This document shows, in pieces, positions 44,075-51,341 of a stretch of DNA of 51,341 nt. The position numbers and the translations under genes were made by a program. Location of the stretch: positions 1 to 51,341 of the forward strand of contig JAJRUH010000018.1 in the NCBI GenBank assembly GCA_024277895.1, written 5' to 3'. Numbering within the stretch: position 1 is the stretch's first letter; the number at the start of each line of letters is the position of its first letter. The stretch comes from Bacteroidota bacterium (GTDB taxonomy: Bacteria; Bacteroidota; Bacteroidia; Bacteroidales; JAADGE01). Under the pieces are notes generated by a model that was not told the origin of the DNA, ran no database searches, and saw only the letters and a list, made by a program, of their open reading frames with translations.

Positions 44075-44299
44075 ACATGAAACACCCATGCCGAGTAAAT
44101 TCGGCACACAAGAAAATGATTATTGCACGCAGAGAATACAGTAAAAAGAAATAATTTTGTATGCGGGTGTTCCTATCTGACCTTTGAAAATTATAGATAT
44201 AAACAGATGAAAACAGAAAATAACACACATATGGGTTTTGATAAAATTACCGTCCGTAAAAAAATTTACAAAAATTAACATATTTTACTTAATCCCTTA
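44075..44299. other. Intergenic stretch between wzm and the Schlafen-like gene
   Basis: 225 bases without a supportable gene. It contains a short palindrome GCCGA/TCGGC (44090-44105) and a 7-base pair AACACCC (44080-44086) / GGGTGTT (44164-44170) that could close a stem of about 90 bases. Two tiny reading frames (25 codons from 44077, 23 codons from 44207) have no recognisable content. No copy of the 5' end of wzt was found here, unlike in the two other inserted regions. Confidence 0.4.
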
Positions 44300-45670
44300 A
44301 TGAATAAAAAGGAACTTTTACATATAATCTCACAAGGCGAAAACGAACAAGTTGAATTTAAACTCAATTTTAATAAAAAAATTATTGAAACAATTGTGTC
44401 TTTTTCAAACAAAAAAGGCGGAAAATTATTTCTCGGAATAGCCGATACGGGAAAAATTACCGGTATTGAATTAAGTAAAGAAAGCATACAAAATTGGCAA
44501 AATGAAATAAAAACAAAAACAGAGCCTGCTGTTTTCCCTGATTTTGAAGAAATTATAATTGAAAATAAAACAGTTATTGTTATTTTAGTTCCGGAATTTC
44601 CTGTAAAGCCGGTTTCTTTGCAGGGAAGATATTACATTAGAAAAAAGAATTCAAATCACCTTTTAGCATTAAATGAAATAAATGATGTTTATTTGCAATC
44701 AATTCAAACTTCGTGGGACAGTTATCCTTATGCTGATGCAAAAAATACCGATTTAGACGAAACTAAAATTTTATCTTTTATAGAAAAAGTAAACAGCAGC
44801 GGTCGTTTTAAACTAAACGGAAAACCTCTTGAATGTTTGAAAAAATTACGCTTAATAAAAAATAATACCCCGACAAATGCTGCTATGCTGTTATTCTCAA
44901 AAGAAGAGTTATTTTATAATATTCATATAGGTCGTTTTAAAACACAATCGCATATTATTGACGATAAAATGGTGAGAGGAACACTTTTTGAAGCTGTTGA
45001 AAATACAATAAAATTTATTATCAGTCATTTAAAAGTTGCTTTTGAAATTACGGGAAAATCCGTGCAACGAACAGAAATTTTTGAATATCCGCTTTCTGCA
45101 ATCCGAGAGTTGGTTCTTAATGCAATAATTCATAGAGATTATAAAAGTCCGACAGATATTCAGATAAAAATTTTCGACAAAGAAATTACAATATTTAATC
45201 CCGGCGGATTATTTGGTAATTTAACAATAGAAGACTTAAAAACAGATAATTATCAAGCTCAAAGCAGAAATAAATTAATAACGGAAGCATTTTATCTTAC
45301 AAAAGATATTGAAAAATACGGAAGCGGATACCGTAGGGTTAGAGAGCAAATTGCCAAATACCCGACGATGTATTTTAATTTTGAAGAAAATTCCGGAGGA
45401 TACTTGGTTAAAATAGGATACGAAAAGCAAAAAACAAATAAAGTCACCGATAAAGTCACCGATAATGTCACCGATAATGTCACCGATAAGCGTTCCGAAC
45501 TTATTTTAAATTTAATAAGAAAAAACGAGAAAATTTCCACAACTGAAATTGCAAGAGAATTAAATGTTACAAAAAGAACAATATTGAGAGATATTGAAAA
45601 GTTAAAAGGTCAAAACAAACTTAAACGTTCAGGCAACAATAAAACAGGATATTGGAAAATAATAAAATAA
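44300..45670 (+). CDS. Schlafen/AlbA_2-type ATP-binding protein with HTH tail
   Basis: 456 residues. An AlbA_2 (Schlafen-like) domain (about 13-125: GENEQVEFKLNFNKKIIETIVSFSNKKGGKLFLGIADTGKI), an ATPase-like domain of the divergent HATPase_c_4 kind (about 250-350: EYPLSAIRELVLNAIIHRDYKSPTDIQIKIFDKEITIFNPGG), a low-complexity linker made of four KVTD/NVTD repeats (381-396), and a C-terminal winged HTH (about 400-456: ISTTEIARELNVTKRTILRDIEKLK). Proteins of this build are putative transcriptional regulators and some are part of defence loci. It lies between wzm and wzt and is an insertion relative to the usual gene order. Confidence 0.85.
   Translation: MNKKELLHIISQGENEQVEFKLNFNKKIIETIVSFSNKKGGKLFLGIADTGKITGIELSKESIQNWQNEIKTKTEPAVFPDFEEIIIENKTVIVILVPEFPVKPVSLQGRYYIRKKNSNHLLALNEINDVYLQSIQTSWDSYPYADAKNTDLDETKILSFIEKVNSSGRFKLNGKPLECLKKLRLIKNNTPTNAAMLLFSKEELFYNIHIGRFKTQSHIIDDKMVRGTLFEAVENTIKFIISHLKVAFEITGKSVQRTEIFEYPLSAIRELVLNAIIHRDYKSPTDIQIKIFDKEITIFNPGGLFGNLTIEDLKTDNYQAQSRNKLITEAFYLTKDIEKYGSGYRRVREQIAKYPTMYFNFEENSGGYLVKIGYEKQKTNKVTDKVTDNVTDNVTDKRSELILNLIRKNEKISTTEIARELNVTKRTILRDIEKLKGQNKLKRSGNNKTGYWKIIK
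45440..45487 (+). repeat. In-frame 12-bp tandem repeat in the Schlafen-like gene
   Basis: Four 12-bp units (AAAGTCACCGAT twice, AATGTCACCGAT twice) beginning at codon 381, each encoding KVTD or NVTD. The length is a multiple of 3, so copy-number change would alter the linker between ATPase and HTH without a frameshift. Confidence 0.9.
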
Positions 45671-45689
45671 AAACTAATTCATAAGTAAA

Positions 45690-46937
45690 ATGTCGGACAC
45701 AGCAATAAAATTAGAAAATATATCAAAACAATACCGACTCGGCGTAGTAGGAACAGGCACACTCAGCCACGACCTTAATCGCTGGTGGGCAAAAGTGAGA
45801 GGCAAAGAAGATCCTTCTCTAAAAATAGGACAAGAAAATTCACTTGCAAAAGCCGGAGGCGACTACGTTTGGGCATTAAAAGATATAAATCTCGAAGTAA
45901 AACAAGGCGAAGTTCTCGGAATTATCGGAAAAAACGGAGCAGGAAAATCAACACTCTTAAAACTTCTTTCGCAAGTTACGGGACCGACAACCGGGCAAAT
46001 AAAAGTAAAAGGCAGAATTGCAAGTTTACTTGAAGTAGGAACAGGTTTCCATCCCGAACTTACAGGACGAGAAAATATTTTCCTTAACGGAGCAATACTC
46101 GGAATGCGAAAATGGGAAATAAAAAAGAAACTTGATGAGATTGTAGATTTTGCAGGAGTGGCAAAATACCTTGATACGCCTGTTAAGCGATACAGCAGCG
46201 GAATGTATGTTCGTCTTGCATTTGCAGTAGCAGCACACTTAGAGCCCGACATTTTAGTAGTTGACGAAGTCCTTGCCGTAGGCGATGCCGAATTTCAGAA
46301 AAAAGCAATCGGCAAAATGCAAGATGTTTCTTCACAAGGAGGGAGGACTGTGCTTTTTGTTAGTCATAATATGACAAGCATTAGAAATTTATGTAAAAAA
46401 GGAATTCTTTTAAAATCGGGAATGATTAGTTTTGAGGGAGCTGTTGAAAGTTGTATTCAAACTTATAATACAATTACAGAAAATCAAAAAGAAGAAGCTA
46501 TTGAAAATAATAAAATTAAAATTATCAGCTTTAATATAAAAAATAAATATAAAGAAAATGTATTTACCCCATTCGAAGAAATCTTTTTTAACTTAAAATT
46601 TGAAACAAAACAAAACCTTGGTGAAATTGATTTTACATTACATTTTTATAATGAACAAAATATAAGGGTTCTTGTGATTAGTTCTGTCCATAAAAAGCAC
46701 TCTATAAAAGGCACAAAAGGAAAACATGAAATAACATTCAAACTTGATAATTTTAAACTTATACCCGGCAGATATTTTATTTCTGTTGGAATATTTGAAG
46801 ACAGAATTGTTCCTGAAATGATGTTTCTAAACCATTTTGCTCTTTTTGATATTGAGCAAGATGATCGATTTGCAATAATTGCAGCAAATTATGAAGGTAT
46901 ATATTATCCTAAATTTGAAATCTTAAATTTTAAATAA
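45690..46937 (+). CDS. wzt: ABC ATPase of polysaccharide export (Wzt-like)
   Basis: 415 residues. ATPase domain (about 1-250): Walker A GKNGAGKS (80-87), signature YSSGM (168-172), Walker B ILVVDEV (188-194), switch VSHNM. A C-terminal domain (about 265-415) resembles the Wzt carbohydrate-binding domain that recognises the glycan end (NVFTPFEEIFFNLKF, DFTLHFYNEQNIRVL, KLIPGRYFISVGIFEDRIVPEMMFLN). It pairs with Wzm encoded 1.6 kb upstream, from which it is separated by the Schlafen-like gene. Immediately after its stop comes the first DegT stub. Confidence 0.92.
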   Translation: MSDTAIKLENISKQYRLGVVGTGTLSHDLNRWWAKVRGKEDPSLKIGQENSLAKAGGDYVWALKDINLEVKQGEVLGIIGKNGAGKSTLLKLLSQVTGPTTGQIKVKGRIASLLEVGTGFHPELTGRENIFLNGAILGMRKWEIKKKLDEIVDFAGVAKYLDTPVKRYSSGMYVRLAFAVAAHLEPDILVVDEVLAVGDAEFQKKAIGKMQDVSSQGGRTVLFVSHNMTSIRNLCKKGILLKSGMISFEGAVESCIQTYNTITENQKEEAIENNKIKIISFNIKNKYKENVFTPFEEIFFNLKFETKQNLGEIDFTLHFYNEQNIRVLVISSVHKKHSIKGTKGKHEITFKLDNFKLIPGRYFISVGIFEDRIVPEMMFLNHFALFDIEQDDRFAIIAANYEGIYYPKFEILNFK

Positions 46938-47067
46938 ACAATATACGTAACCCAACCAAATCTCCCCGATTTTAATAGTTTCACTGAAAAGTTAAAAGAA
47001 CTCTGGGAAAGCAAACACTTAACAATTAAGGGTAAATTCCACCGAAACCGGAGCAAAACATTGCAAG
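46938..47067 (+). pseudogene. DegT aminotransferase 5' stub, copy 1 (directly after wzt)
   Basis: Translated in frame from 46941 it gives IYVTQPNLPDFNSF followed by TEKLKELWESKHLT and GKFH, clearly the first 40 residues of the intact DegT gene at 50240, with about 67 of the first 80 bases identical by eye. The ATG itself is lost: AAACAA runs straight into TATACG, a 4-base deletion relative to the intact copy. Homology fades near 47066. This shows that wzt was once followed directly by the aminotransferase gene. Confidence 0.88.
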
Positions 47068-47141
47068 TAAACTTAAATCTTTTTGATTATTTTAGCAAAA
47101 CTGTAAGTAAACTTAAATCTTTTTTGTATTATTGCAATAAT
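47065..47141 (+). promoter_or_regulatory. Leader of the AAA/DUF4143 gene: 40-base direct repeat and palindrome
   Basis: AAGTAAACTTAAATCTTTTT occurs at 47065-47084 and again at 47105-47124 (40-base spacing). Next to the second copy is a perfect 14-bp palindrome ATTATTGCAATAAT (47128-47141) overlapping a -7-like TATTATTG (47127-47134), 29 bases before the ATG. The layout suggests operator sites for a repressor. Confidence 0.55.
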
Positions 47142-47169
47142 TATTAATATCCTTGTAACTTGCTGATAT

Positions 47170-48369
47170 ATGAAAATAATACAACGCAATAAATATTTAA
47201 ACAAGATTTCTAAATTTGCAAATAACGAAATTATTAAAGTTATTACAGGACAACGCAGGGTTGGGAAAAGTTTTTTTCTTAAACTGTTGATAGCTGATTA
47301 TTTAAAACATACACCAGACATTAATATTATTTATATTAATTTAGAATTGTTTGAATTTTCAACAATTAACACAGCCGATGATTTAGTAAACTATATAGAA
47401 AAAAAATCAAAATCTGCCGGAAATATCTTATTTATTGATGAAATACAAGAAATTAACGGCTTTGAGCATGCAGTTCGACATTTCTTTTCTAAAAATTACA
47501 ATATTTATATAACCGGCAGTAACTCATCGCTGTTGTCAGGAGAACTTGCGACGTTACTTTCGGGAAGATACGTGCAGTTTAAAATTAATCCTTTAAATTT
47601 TACTGAATTTTGTAAATTTCACAAACTATCTGTAAATCAAAAAACGCTTAATTTATATATTAAATTCGGCGGAATGCCTTATTTGAAAAATCTTGACTTA
47701 AACGATGACGAAGTTGTTTTTACATATCTGCAAAATATTTATCAAACAATACTTTTGAAAGATGTAGTTGCAAGATACAATTTAAAAAATGTTGATTTCC
47801 TCGAACGTCTTGTGTTATTTCTTGCAGATAATACAGGAAGTATCGTTTCTGCAAAAAAAATTGCCGACTTCCTTAAATCTCAGAACCTTAAAATTTCAAA
47901 TTCCGTTGTTCTTAATTATCTTAATTATATTAATAATGCTTTTTTTATAAATAAAATACGACGATACGATTTACAAGGAAAACGTTTTTTGGAAATAGGC
48001 GAAAAATTTTACTTCACAGACGTAGGCATTCGGAATGCACTTGTAGGTTTTAAGCCGCAAGACATGAATAAAATACTGGAAAATGTAGTATATTCGCATT
48101 TAATTTCAATTGACTATGCTGTAAGTATCGGAAAAATAAATAACCTGGAAATAGATTTTATAGCAGAAAAAAATAATAATAAAATTTATATACAAGTAAC
48201 TTATTTGCTGACAGACAATAAAGTTGTTGAAAGAGAATTTGGAAATTTGGAAAAAATAAACGACAATTACAATAAATATGTTATTAGTTTTGACCAAGTT
48301 CAATTTGATAATAAAAACGGAATAAAACATCTGAGTTTAATAAATTTTCTTCAAAAACAAAATCTGTAA
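47170..48369 (+). CDS. AAA_14/DUF4143 ATPase
   Basis: 399 residues. An AAA_14 domain with Walker A GQRRVGKS (27-34), Walker B ILFIDEIQE (Asp90-Glu91) and a sensor ITGSNSSLLSGEL. A central winged-helix-like region (about 195-290) is followed by the DUF4143 domain with LEIDFIAEKNNNKIYIQV, resembling a PD-(D/E)xK nuclease core. Members are very common as single accessory genes in Bacteroidota; function is unknown, though mobile or defence roles are suspected. It is inserted between the first and second DegT stubs, and the repeat element lies 4 bases after its stop. Confidence 0.85.
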   Translation: MKIIQRNKYLNKISKFANNEIIKVITGQRRVGKSFFLKLLIADYLKHTPDINIIYINLELFEFSTINTADDLVNYIEKKSKSAGNILFIDEIQEINGFEHAVRHFFSKNYNIYITGSNSSLLSGELATLLSGRYVQFKINPLNFTEFCKFHKLSVNQKTLNLYIKFGGMPYLKNLDLNDDEVVFTYLQNIYQTILLKDVVARYNLKNVDFLERLVLFLADNTGSIVSAKKIADFLKSQNLKISNSVVLNYLNYINNAFFINKIRRYDLQGKRFLEIGEKFYFTDVGIRNALVGFKPQDMNKILENVVYSHLISIDYAVSIGKINNLEIDFIAEKNNNKIYIQVTYLLTDNKVVEREFGNLEKINDNYNKYVISFDQVQFDNKNGIKHLSLINFLQKQNL

Positions 48370-48373
48370 AATA

Positions 48374-48615
48374 GGGCTTGCTGAAAAGCTCAGATGTGCG
48401 TCTATTTTGGATTTTGTGAGATGTAGATGTATATAAATACTTCAAATTGAACAAAATACAAAAGAGATGTGCAGCTGAGCGGCAAAAATTTAGTAGTTTT
48501 ATCAAAATAAGTACATGGGTTTCAAGATGTTTCATTCAAAAACCTTGCACTTTATCACAAAAATACAAATATAAAGTGTTGAATTACAATATATTTAGCA
48601 TTTTTCAGCAAACCC
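48374..48615 (+). mobile_element. MITE-like element, copy 3 (242 bp)
   Basis: Begins GGGCTTGCTGAAAA; the right end TTTTCAGCAAACCC has one change from the perfect inverse. The direct repeat TAAAATA flanks both sides. By eye it differs from copy 2 at about 12 positions. It lies 4 bases past the AAA gene stop and just before the second DegT stub. No transposase is encoded. Confidence 0.85.
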
Positions 48616-48675
48616 TAAAATAAAAAATTTAAACAGCACATTTGTTGTTTTATTATGAAAAAATCAGATAAAAAT

Positions 48676-48771
48676 ATGAACAAACCAATATACATAACCC
48701 AACCAACTTTACAAAATTTTAACAAATTCATACAAATTAAAAGAATTTTAAAAACACAATCACATTTTTAA
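48676..48771 (+). pseudogene. DegT aminotransferase 5' stub, copy 2 (decayed)
   Basis: A 31-codon frame MNKPIYITQPTLQNFNKF ending in a TAA. ATATACATAACCCAACC and the later TTAAAAGAA parallel the intact gene at 50240 (IYVTQPTLPNFDDF then KLKELW), and the frame continues through a degenerate stretch aligned with ESKHL. It has drifted further toward A and T than copy 1. The unit that follows is the AbiEi-AbiEii pair. Confidence 0.8.
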
Positions 48772-48802
48772 AATAAATAATGCTCACAAAAATATTAAAC
48801 CT

Positions 48803-48833
48803 TTTGTTTTATTTCTGAAAATATATAAATTTG
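48803..48833 (+). promoter_or_regulatory. Promoter of the AbiEi-AbiEii operon
   Basis: TTTG at 48803-48806 and TAAATTTG at 48826-48833 match the Bacteroidota -33 (TTTG) and -7 (TAnnTTTG) boxes with a 19-base spacer, 19 bases before the AbiEi start codon. Confidence 0.75.
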
Positions 48834-48852
48834 CATATAAATAGAAACAAAA

Positions 48853-49467
48853 ATGCAATTTTTAAACTTTAAACAACAGTTTAACAAGTATATAGTATTT
48901 TCTGTAAAAGAAATAGATAAATTATACCCGAATTTTAATAAAATGAATTTGCTGACTTGGCAAAAAAAAGGATACTTGCATAAAATTAGAAATTCTTGGT
49001 ATTGTTTTTCAGATACTATTATTGACGAAACAAGACTTTTTTATATTGCAAATAAAATTTACCAACCGTCTTACGTAAGTTTAGAAACGGCATTATATTA
49101 TTACGGCGTAATTCCGGAAGCAGTTTTTTCAATAAATTCTGTAACAACGTTAAAAACAAAAGAGTTTAAAAATAGTCAATATTTATATACATACAGAAAC
49201 ATAAAAACAAATTGTTTTTTTGCTTATAAATTTGTGCAAAAAGAAAATTACACCTTTAAAATTGCTGAAATTGAAAAAGCATTGTTAGATTTATTATATT
49301 TTCGGCATTCATTAAAAACTTTTGAAGATATAATATCTTTGCGATTAAACAAAGAATTATTACTGAAAGAATTAAATATGCAAAAATTATCAGATTATGC
49401 AACCTTGTATAATTCAAAGATATTGTTGAAAAAAGTAAAAATAATAAATCAATTTCTGTATGATTAG
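48853..49467 (+). CDS. AbiEi-like antitoxin
   Basis: 204 residues matching the AbiEi antitoxin type: an N-terminal winged-helix part (VFSVKEIDKLYPNFNKMNLLTWQKKGYLHKIRNSWYCF), YVSLETALYYYGVIPEAVFSINSVTT, and IAEIEKALLDLLYF near the middle. AbiEi proteins bind their own promoter and neutralise AbiEii (type IV toxin-antitoxin). The stop overlaps the toxin start by 8 bases, so the two are coupled. A full -33/-7 promoter lies just upstream. Confidence 0.85.
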   Translation: MQFLNFKQQFNKYIVFSVKEIDKLYPNFNKMNLLTWQKKGYLHKIRNSWYCFSDTIIDETRLFYIANKIYQPSYVSLETALYYYGVIPEAVFSINSVTTLKTKEFKNSQYLYTYRNIKTNCFFAYKFVQKENYTFKIAEIEKALLDLLYFRHSLKTFEDIISLRLNKELLLKELNMQKLSDYATLYNSKILLKKVKIINQFLYD

Positions 49468-50234
49468 TCTGAATGAAATAAAAAAATATTATCCCGAAAA
49501 TTTGCACATTTTTAAAAATTTTATGTTGCGTGAATATCTGCAATATAAAATTCTTGAAATAATTTTTGAAAGTGAATATGCAGATAAACTTTGTTTTCTT
49601 GGCGGGACTTGTTTGCGAATAGTTCATAATAACTCTCGCTTTTCAGAAGATTTAGACTTTGATAATTTAGACTTATCTGAAACTGATTTTAAAGACATTT
49701 CTGTAATTATTGAAAAACAACTGTCAAAACAAGGATACGAAATTGACATCAAAAATGTGTTTGCAGGAGCATTTCATTGTTATGTCAGATTTCCGAACTT
49801 GCTTTTTAACGAAGGGCTGTCAGGTCACAAGGAAGAAAAAATATTAATTCAATTAGATACCGAACCACAATATTTCACATACAAACCTGAAAAATTAATT
49901 TTAAATAAATTTGATGTATTTACTTCGATAAACACAACGCCGAAAGATATTTTGTTGGCACAAAAATTTTATGCTCTTATTAACCGAAAACGAAAAAAAG
50001 GACGAGATTTTTTCGACATTATTTTTTTAATGAAATCAACACGTCCGAATTTTGATTATTTACAACAAAAAATTGAAAATAAATAATGAAACTGCTTTAA
50101 AAAACAGAGTATTACAAGAAATAAATAAACTTAATCTAACCGAAATAAGTAAAGATGTTCAACCGTTTCTGTTTAATCCGTCTGATATAAAGCAAATTTT
50201 GTTATTTAAAGAATATATAAATCAAATTTTTTGA
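49460..50234 (+). pseudogene. AbiEii-type toxin gene split by a one-base frameshift
   Basis: The first 208 codons encode the nucleotidyltransferase core (GGTCLRI near 48-54, SEDLDF with Asp64 and Asp66, ILLAQKFYALINRKRKKGRDFFDIIFL) and then stop. A second frame, running from before the stop to 50234, encodes a C-terminal module (INNETALKNRVLQEINKL, PFLFNPSDIKQILLFKEYI) typical of the end of AbiEii. The frames meet in a run of six A (50067-50072); removing one A yields a single 257-residue reading with no other change. Either a recent indel has inactivated the toxin, or transcriptional or translational slippage on the A run restores it. A sequencing error is possible. Confidence 0.8.
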
Positions 50235-50239
50235 AACAA

Positions 50240-51337
50240 ATGATATACGTAACCCAACCGACACTTCCAAATTTTGATGACTTCACTGAAAAGTTAAAAG
50301 AACTTTGGGAAAGCAAACATCTGACAAATAACGGGAAATTTCATCAAGAATTAGAGCAAAAACTCGCAGAATTTCTTGGCGTTGAATATATTTCGCTTTT
50401 TTCAAACGGAACACTTGCACTTATCGTCGGCTTACAGGCACTCCGAATTACAGGCGAAGTAATTACAACGCCATACAGTTTTGTGGCAACAACACACTCT
50501 TTGCATTGGAACGGAATAAAACCTGTTTTTTGCGATATTTGTCAAGAAGACGGAAATCTTAATCCCGATAAAATAGAAGCACTTATCACTCCGCAAACAA
50601 CAGCAATTTTGCCTGTTCACGTTTACGGAAACCCTTGCGACAACGAAAAAATTCAAAAAATAGCAGACACATACGGACTTAAAATAATTTACGATGCCGC
50701 TCACGCATTTGCAGTAGAAAAAAATAACCGGACAATCTTAAATTGGGGCGATTTGTCAATATTGAGTTTTCACGCAACTAAAACATTTAACACTTTTGAA
50801 GGCGGCGCAATTATCTGCAAAGATGCAACAACAAAACAACGTATTGATTATCTTAAAAATTTCGGCTTTGCCGGTGAGGAAACCGTAGTCGCACCCGGAA
50901 TAAACGCAAAAATGAACGAAGTAAGTGCAATAACGGGACTTTTGCAACTTCCTCTGTATGAAAAAAATAGGCTCAAAAGACAGAAAATAGTAAATTTATA
51001 CAAAGCAAAATTAAAGAATACAAAAGGTATTCGGTTTATTAAAAGTAATGAAAATATAAAAGAAAATTACTCATATTTTCCTATTTTTATTGATAAAAAC
51101 AAATTTGGAAAATCAAGAAACGATGTTTATGACCTGTTAAAACAAAATAATATATTTGCTCGTAAATATTTTTATCCTTTAATTAGTCAATTTCCTGCTT
51201 ACAGAGGTTTAAAATCTGCAAAAAAAGAAAATTTACCTGTTGCAACAAAAATGGCAGATGAAGTTTTATGTTTACCTTTATATGCTGACTTGGAGTTAGA
51301 AAATGCAGAAAAAATTATCAGAATGATAAATGAATAA
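50240..51337 (+). CDS. DegT/DnrJ/EryC1/StrS family sugar aminotransferase
   Basis: 365 residues from the ATG at 50240; a TTG three codons earlier is less likely. PLP-dependent fold type I: LFSNGTLALIVGLQAL near the N-terminus, Asp152 in YDAAHAF, and the PLP Lys181 in SFHATKTFNTFEGGA. These enzymes transfer an amino group to keto-sugar nucleotides, as in FdtB, VioA or similar, for O-antigen sugars. Substrate is unassigned. Its first codons occur as two upstream stubs. The gene ends 4 bases from the window edge; an ATGAATAAAAAG overlapping its end (from 51330) may be the start of the next gene. Confidence 0.9.
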   Translation: MIYVTQPTLPNFDDFTEKLKELWESKHLTNNGKFHQELEQKLAEFLGVEYISLFSNGTLALIVGLQALRITGEVITTPYSFVATTHSLHWNGIKPVFCDICQEDGNLNPDKIEALITPQTTAILPVHVYGNPCDNEKIQKIADTYGLKIIYDAAHAFAVEKNNRTILNWGDLSILSFHATKTFNTFEGGAIICKDATTKQRIDYLKNFGFAGEETVVAPGINAKMNEVSAITGLLQLPLYEKNRLKRQKIVNLYKAKLKNTKGIRFIKSNENIKENYSYFPIFIDKNKFGKSRNDVYDLLKQNNIFARKYFYPLISQFPAYRGLKSAKKENLPVATKMADEVLCLPLYADLELENAEKIIRMINE

Positions 51338-51341
51338 AAAG

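Noticed and set aside
44077-44154. 25-residue basic peptide after wzm
   Set aside because: No ribosome site or family resemblance; a frame of this length is expected by chance.
45292-45540. 82-codon minus-strand frame inside the Schlafen-like gene with a repeated VTLS motif
   Set aside because: It is the reverse-strand image of the 12-bp repeat in a well-supported gene.
46938-47067. Short independent gene after wzt
   Set aside because: It has no start codon and is plainly the 5' part of the DegT gene at 50240.
50231-50239. Start of the DegT gene at the TTG 50231
   Set aside because: The ATG at 50240 gives the same MIYVTQP-type start that both stubs resemble, and the TTG overlaps the end of the toxin reading.

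Overview
The window is AT-rich DNA whose gene content points to the phylum Bacteroidota. Indicators are -7 boxes of the TAnnTTTG type ahead of several genes, a TonB-dependent receptor with a carboxypeptidase-like N-terminal domain, the Bacteroidota form of PspC, DUF6922 and AAA/DUF4143 proteins, a long UbiD, and many small outer-membrane or lipoprotein genes. The species cannot be named from sequence alone.

Layout. 1-12.7 kb is housekeeping: the end of a PspC protein, a YeeE/YedE sulfur transporter next to a LysR regulator, tRNA-Arg(CCU), a one-cluster ferredoxin, an Ig-like lipoprotein overlapping ribonuclease R, a cation/proton antiporter, adenosine deaminase, YaaA, a class IV aminotransferase and YqgE. 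12.8-17.3 kb is a Wza-Wzc pair for polysaccharide export, overlapped by a Cys/Met-metabolism PLP enzyme and closed by a clear intrinsic terminator. 17.3-24.8 kb holds a beta-barrel protein, a small transposon-like repeat, a GTG-started zinc-ribbon gene, a thioredoxin-like protein, a TonB receptor, a bile-acid-type symporter, RecX and UbiD. 24.9-33.5 kb holds a Hanks-type signalling set on the minus strand (Ser/Thr kinase, PP2C phosphatase and an FHA membrane protein). It is split by a plus-strand glycan cluster (sulfotransferase, GNAT-like protein, glycosyltransferase, flippase). 33.9-41.3 kb is a predicted lipoprotein or envelope export system: LolA-like protein, three FtsX/LolE-type permeases, one ATPase and an outer-membrane protein. 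It is interrupted by a decayed four-helix-bundle gene.

41.5-51.3 kb is the most unusual part. An ABC-type polysaccharide export locus (adenylylsulfate kinase, Wzm permease, Wzt ATPase, DegT aminotransferase) has four unrelated accessory units set between its genes: a DUF6922-AbiEii pair, a Schlafen-like ATPase, an AAA/DUF4143 ATPase, and an AbiEi-AbiEii pair. Two pieces of evidence show how this arose. The leader and start of the cysC gene are present twice, once before the DUF6922 gene and once before cysC. The first codons of the DegT aminotransferase are present three times: directly after wzt, again after the AAA gene, and finally as the intact gene. Each accessory unit in those two places therefore sits between copies of the 5' end of the same resident gene.

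A 233-242 bp element with 14-bp terminal inverted repeats occurs three times (18.0, 33.6 and 48.4 kb). It has AT-rich flanking direct repeats, and one of its internal stems is kept in different sequence. No transposase is present in the window. A sulfation link is plausible: APS kinase in the export locus and a PAPS-type sulfotransferase 14 kb away suggest a sulfated surface glycan, but this is inference.
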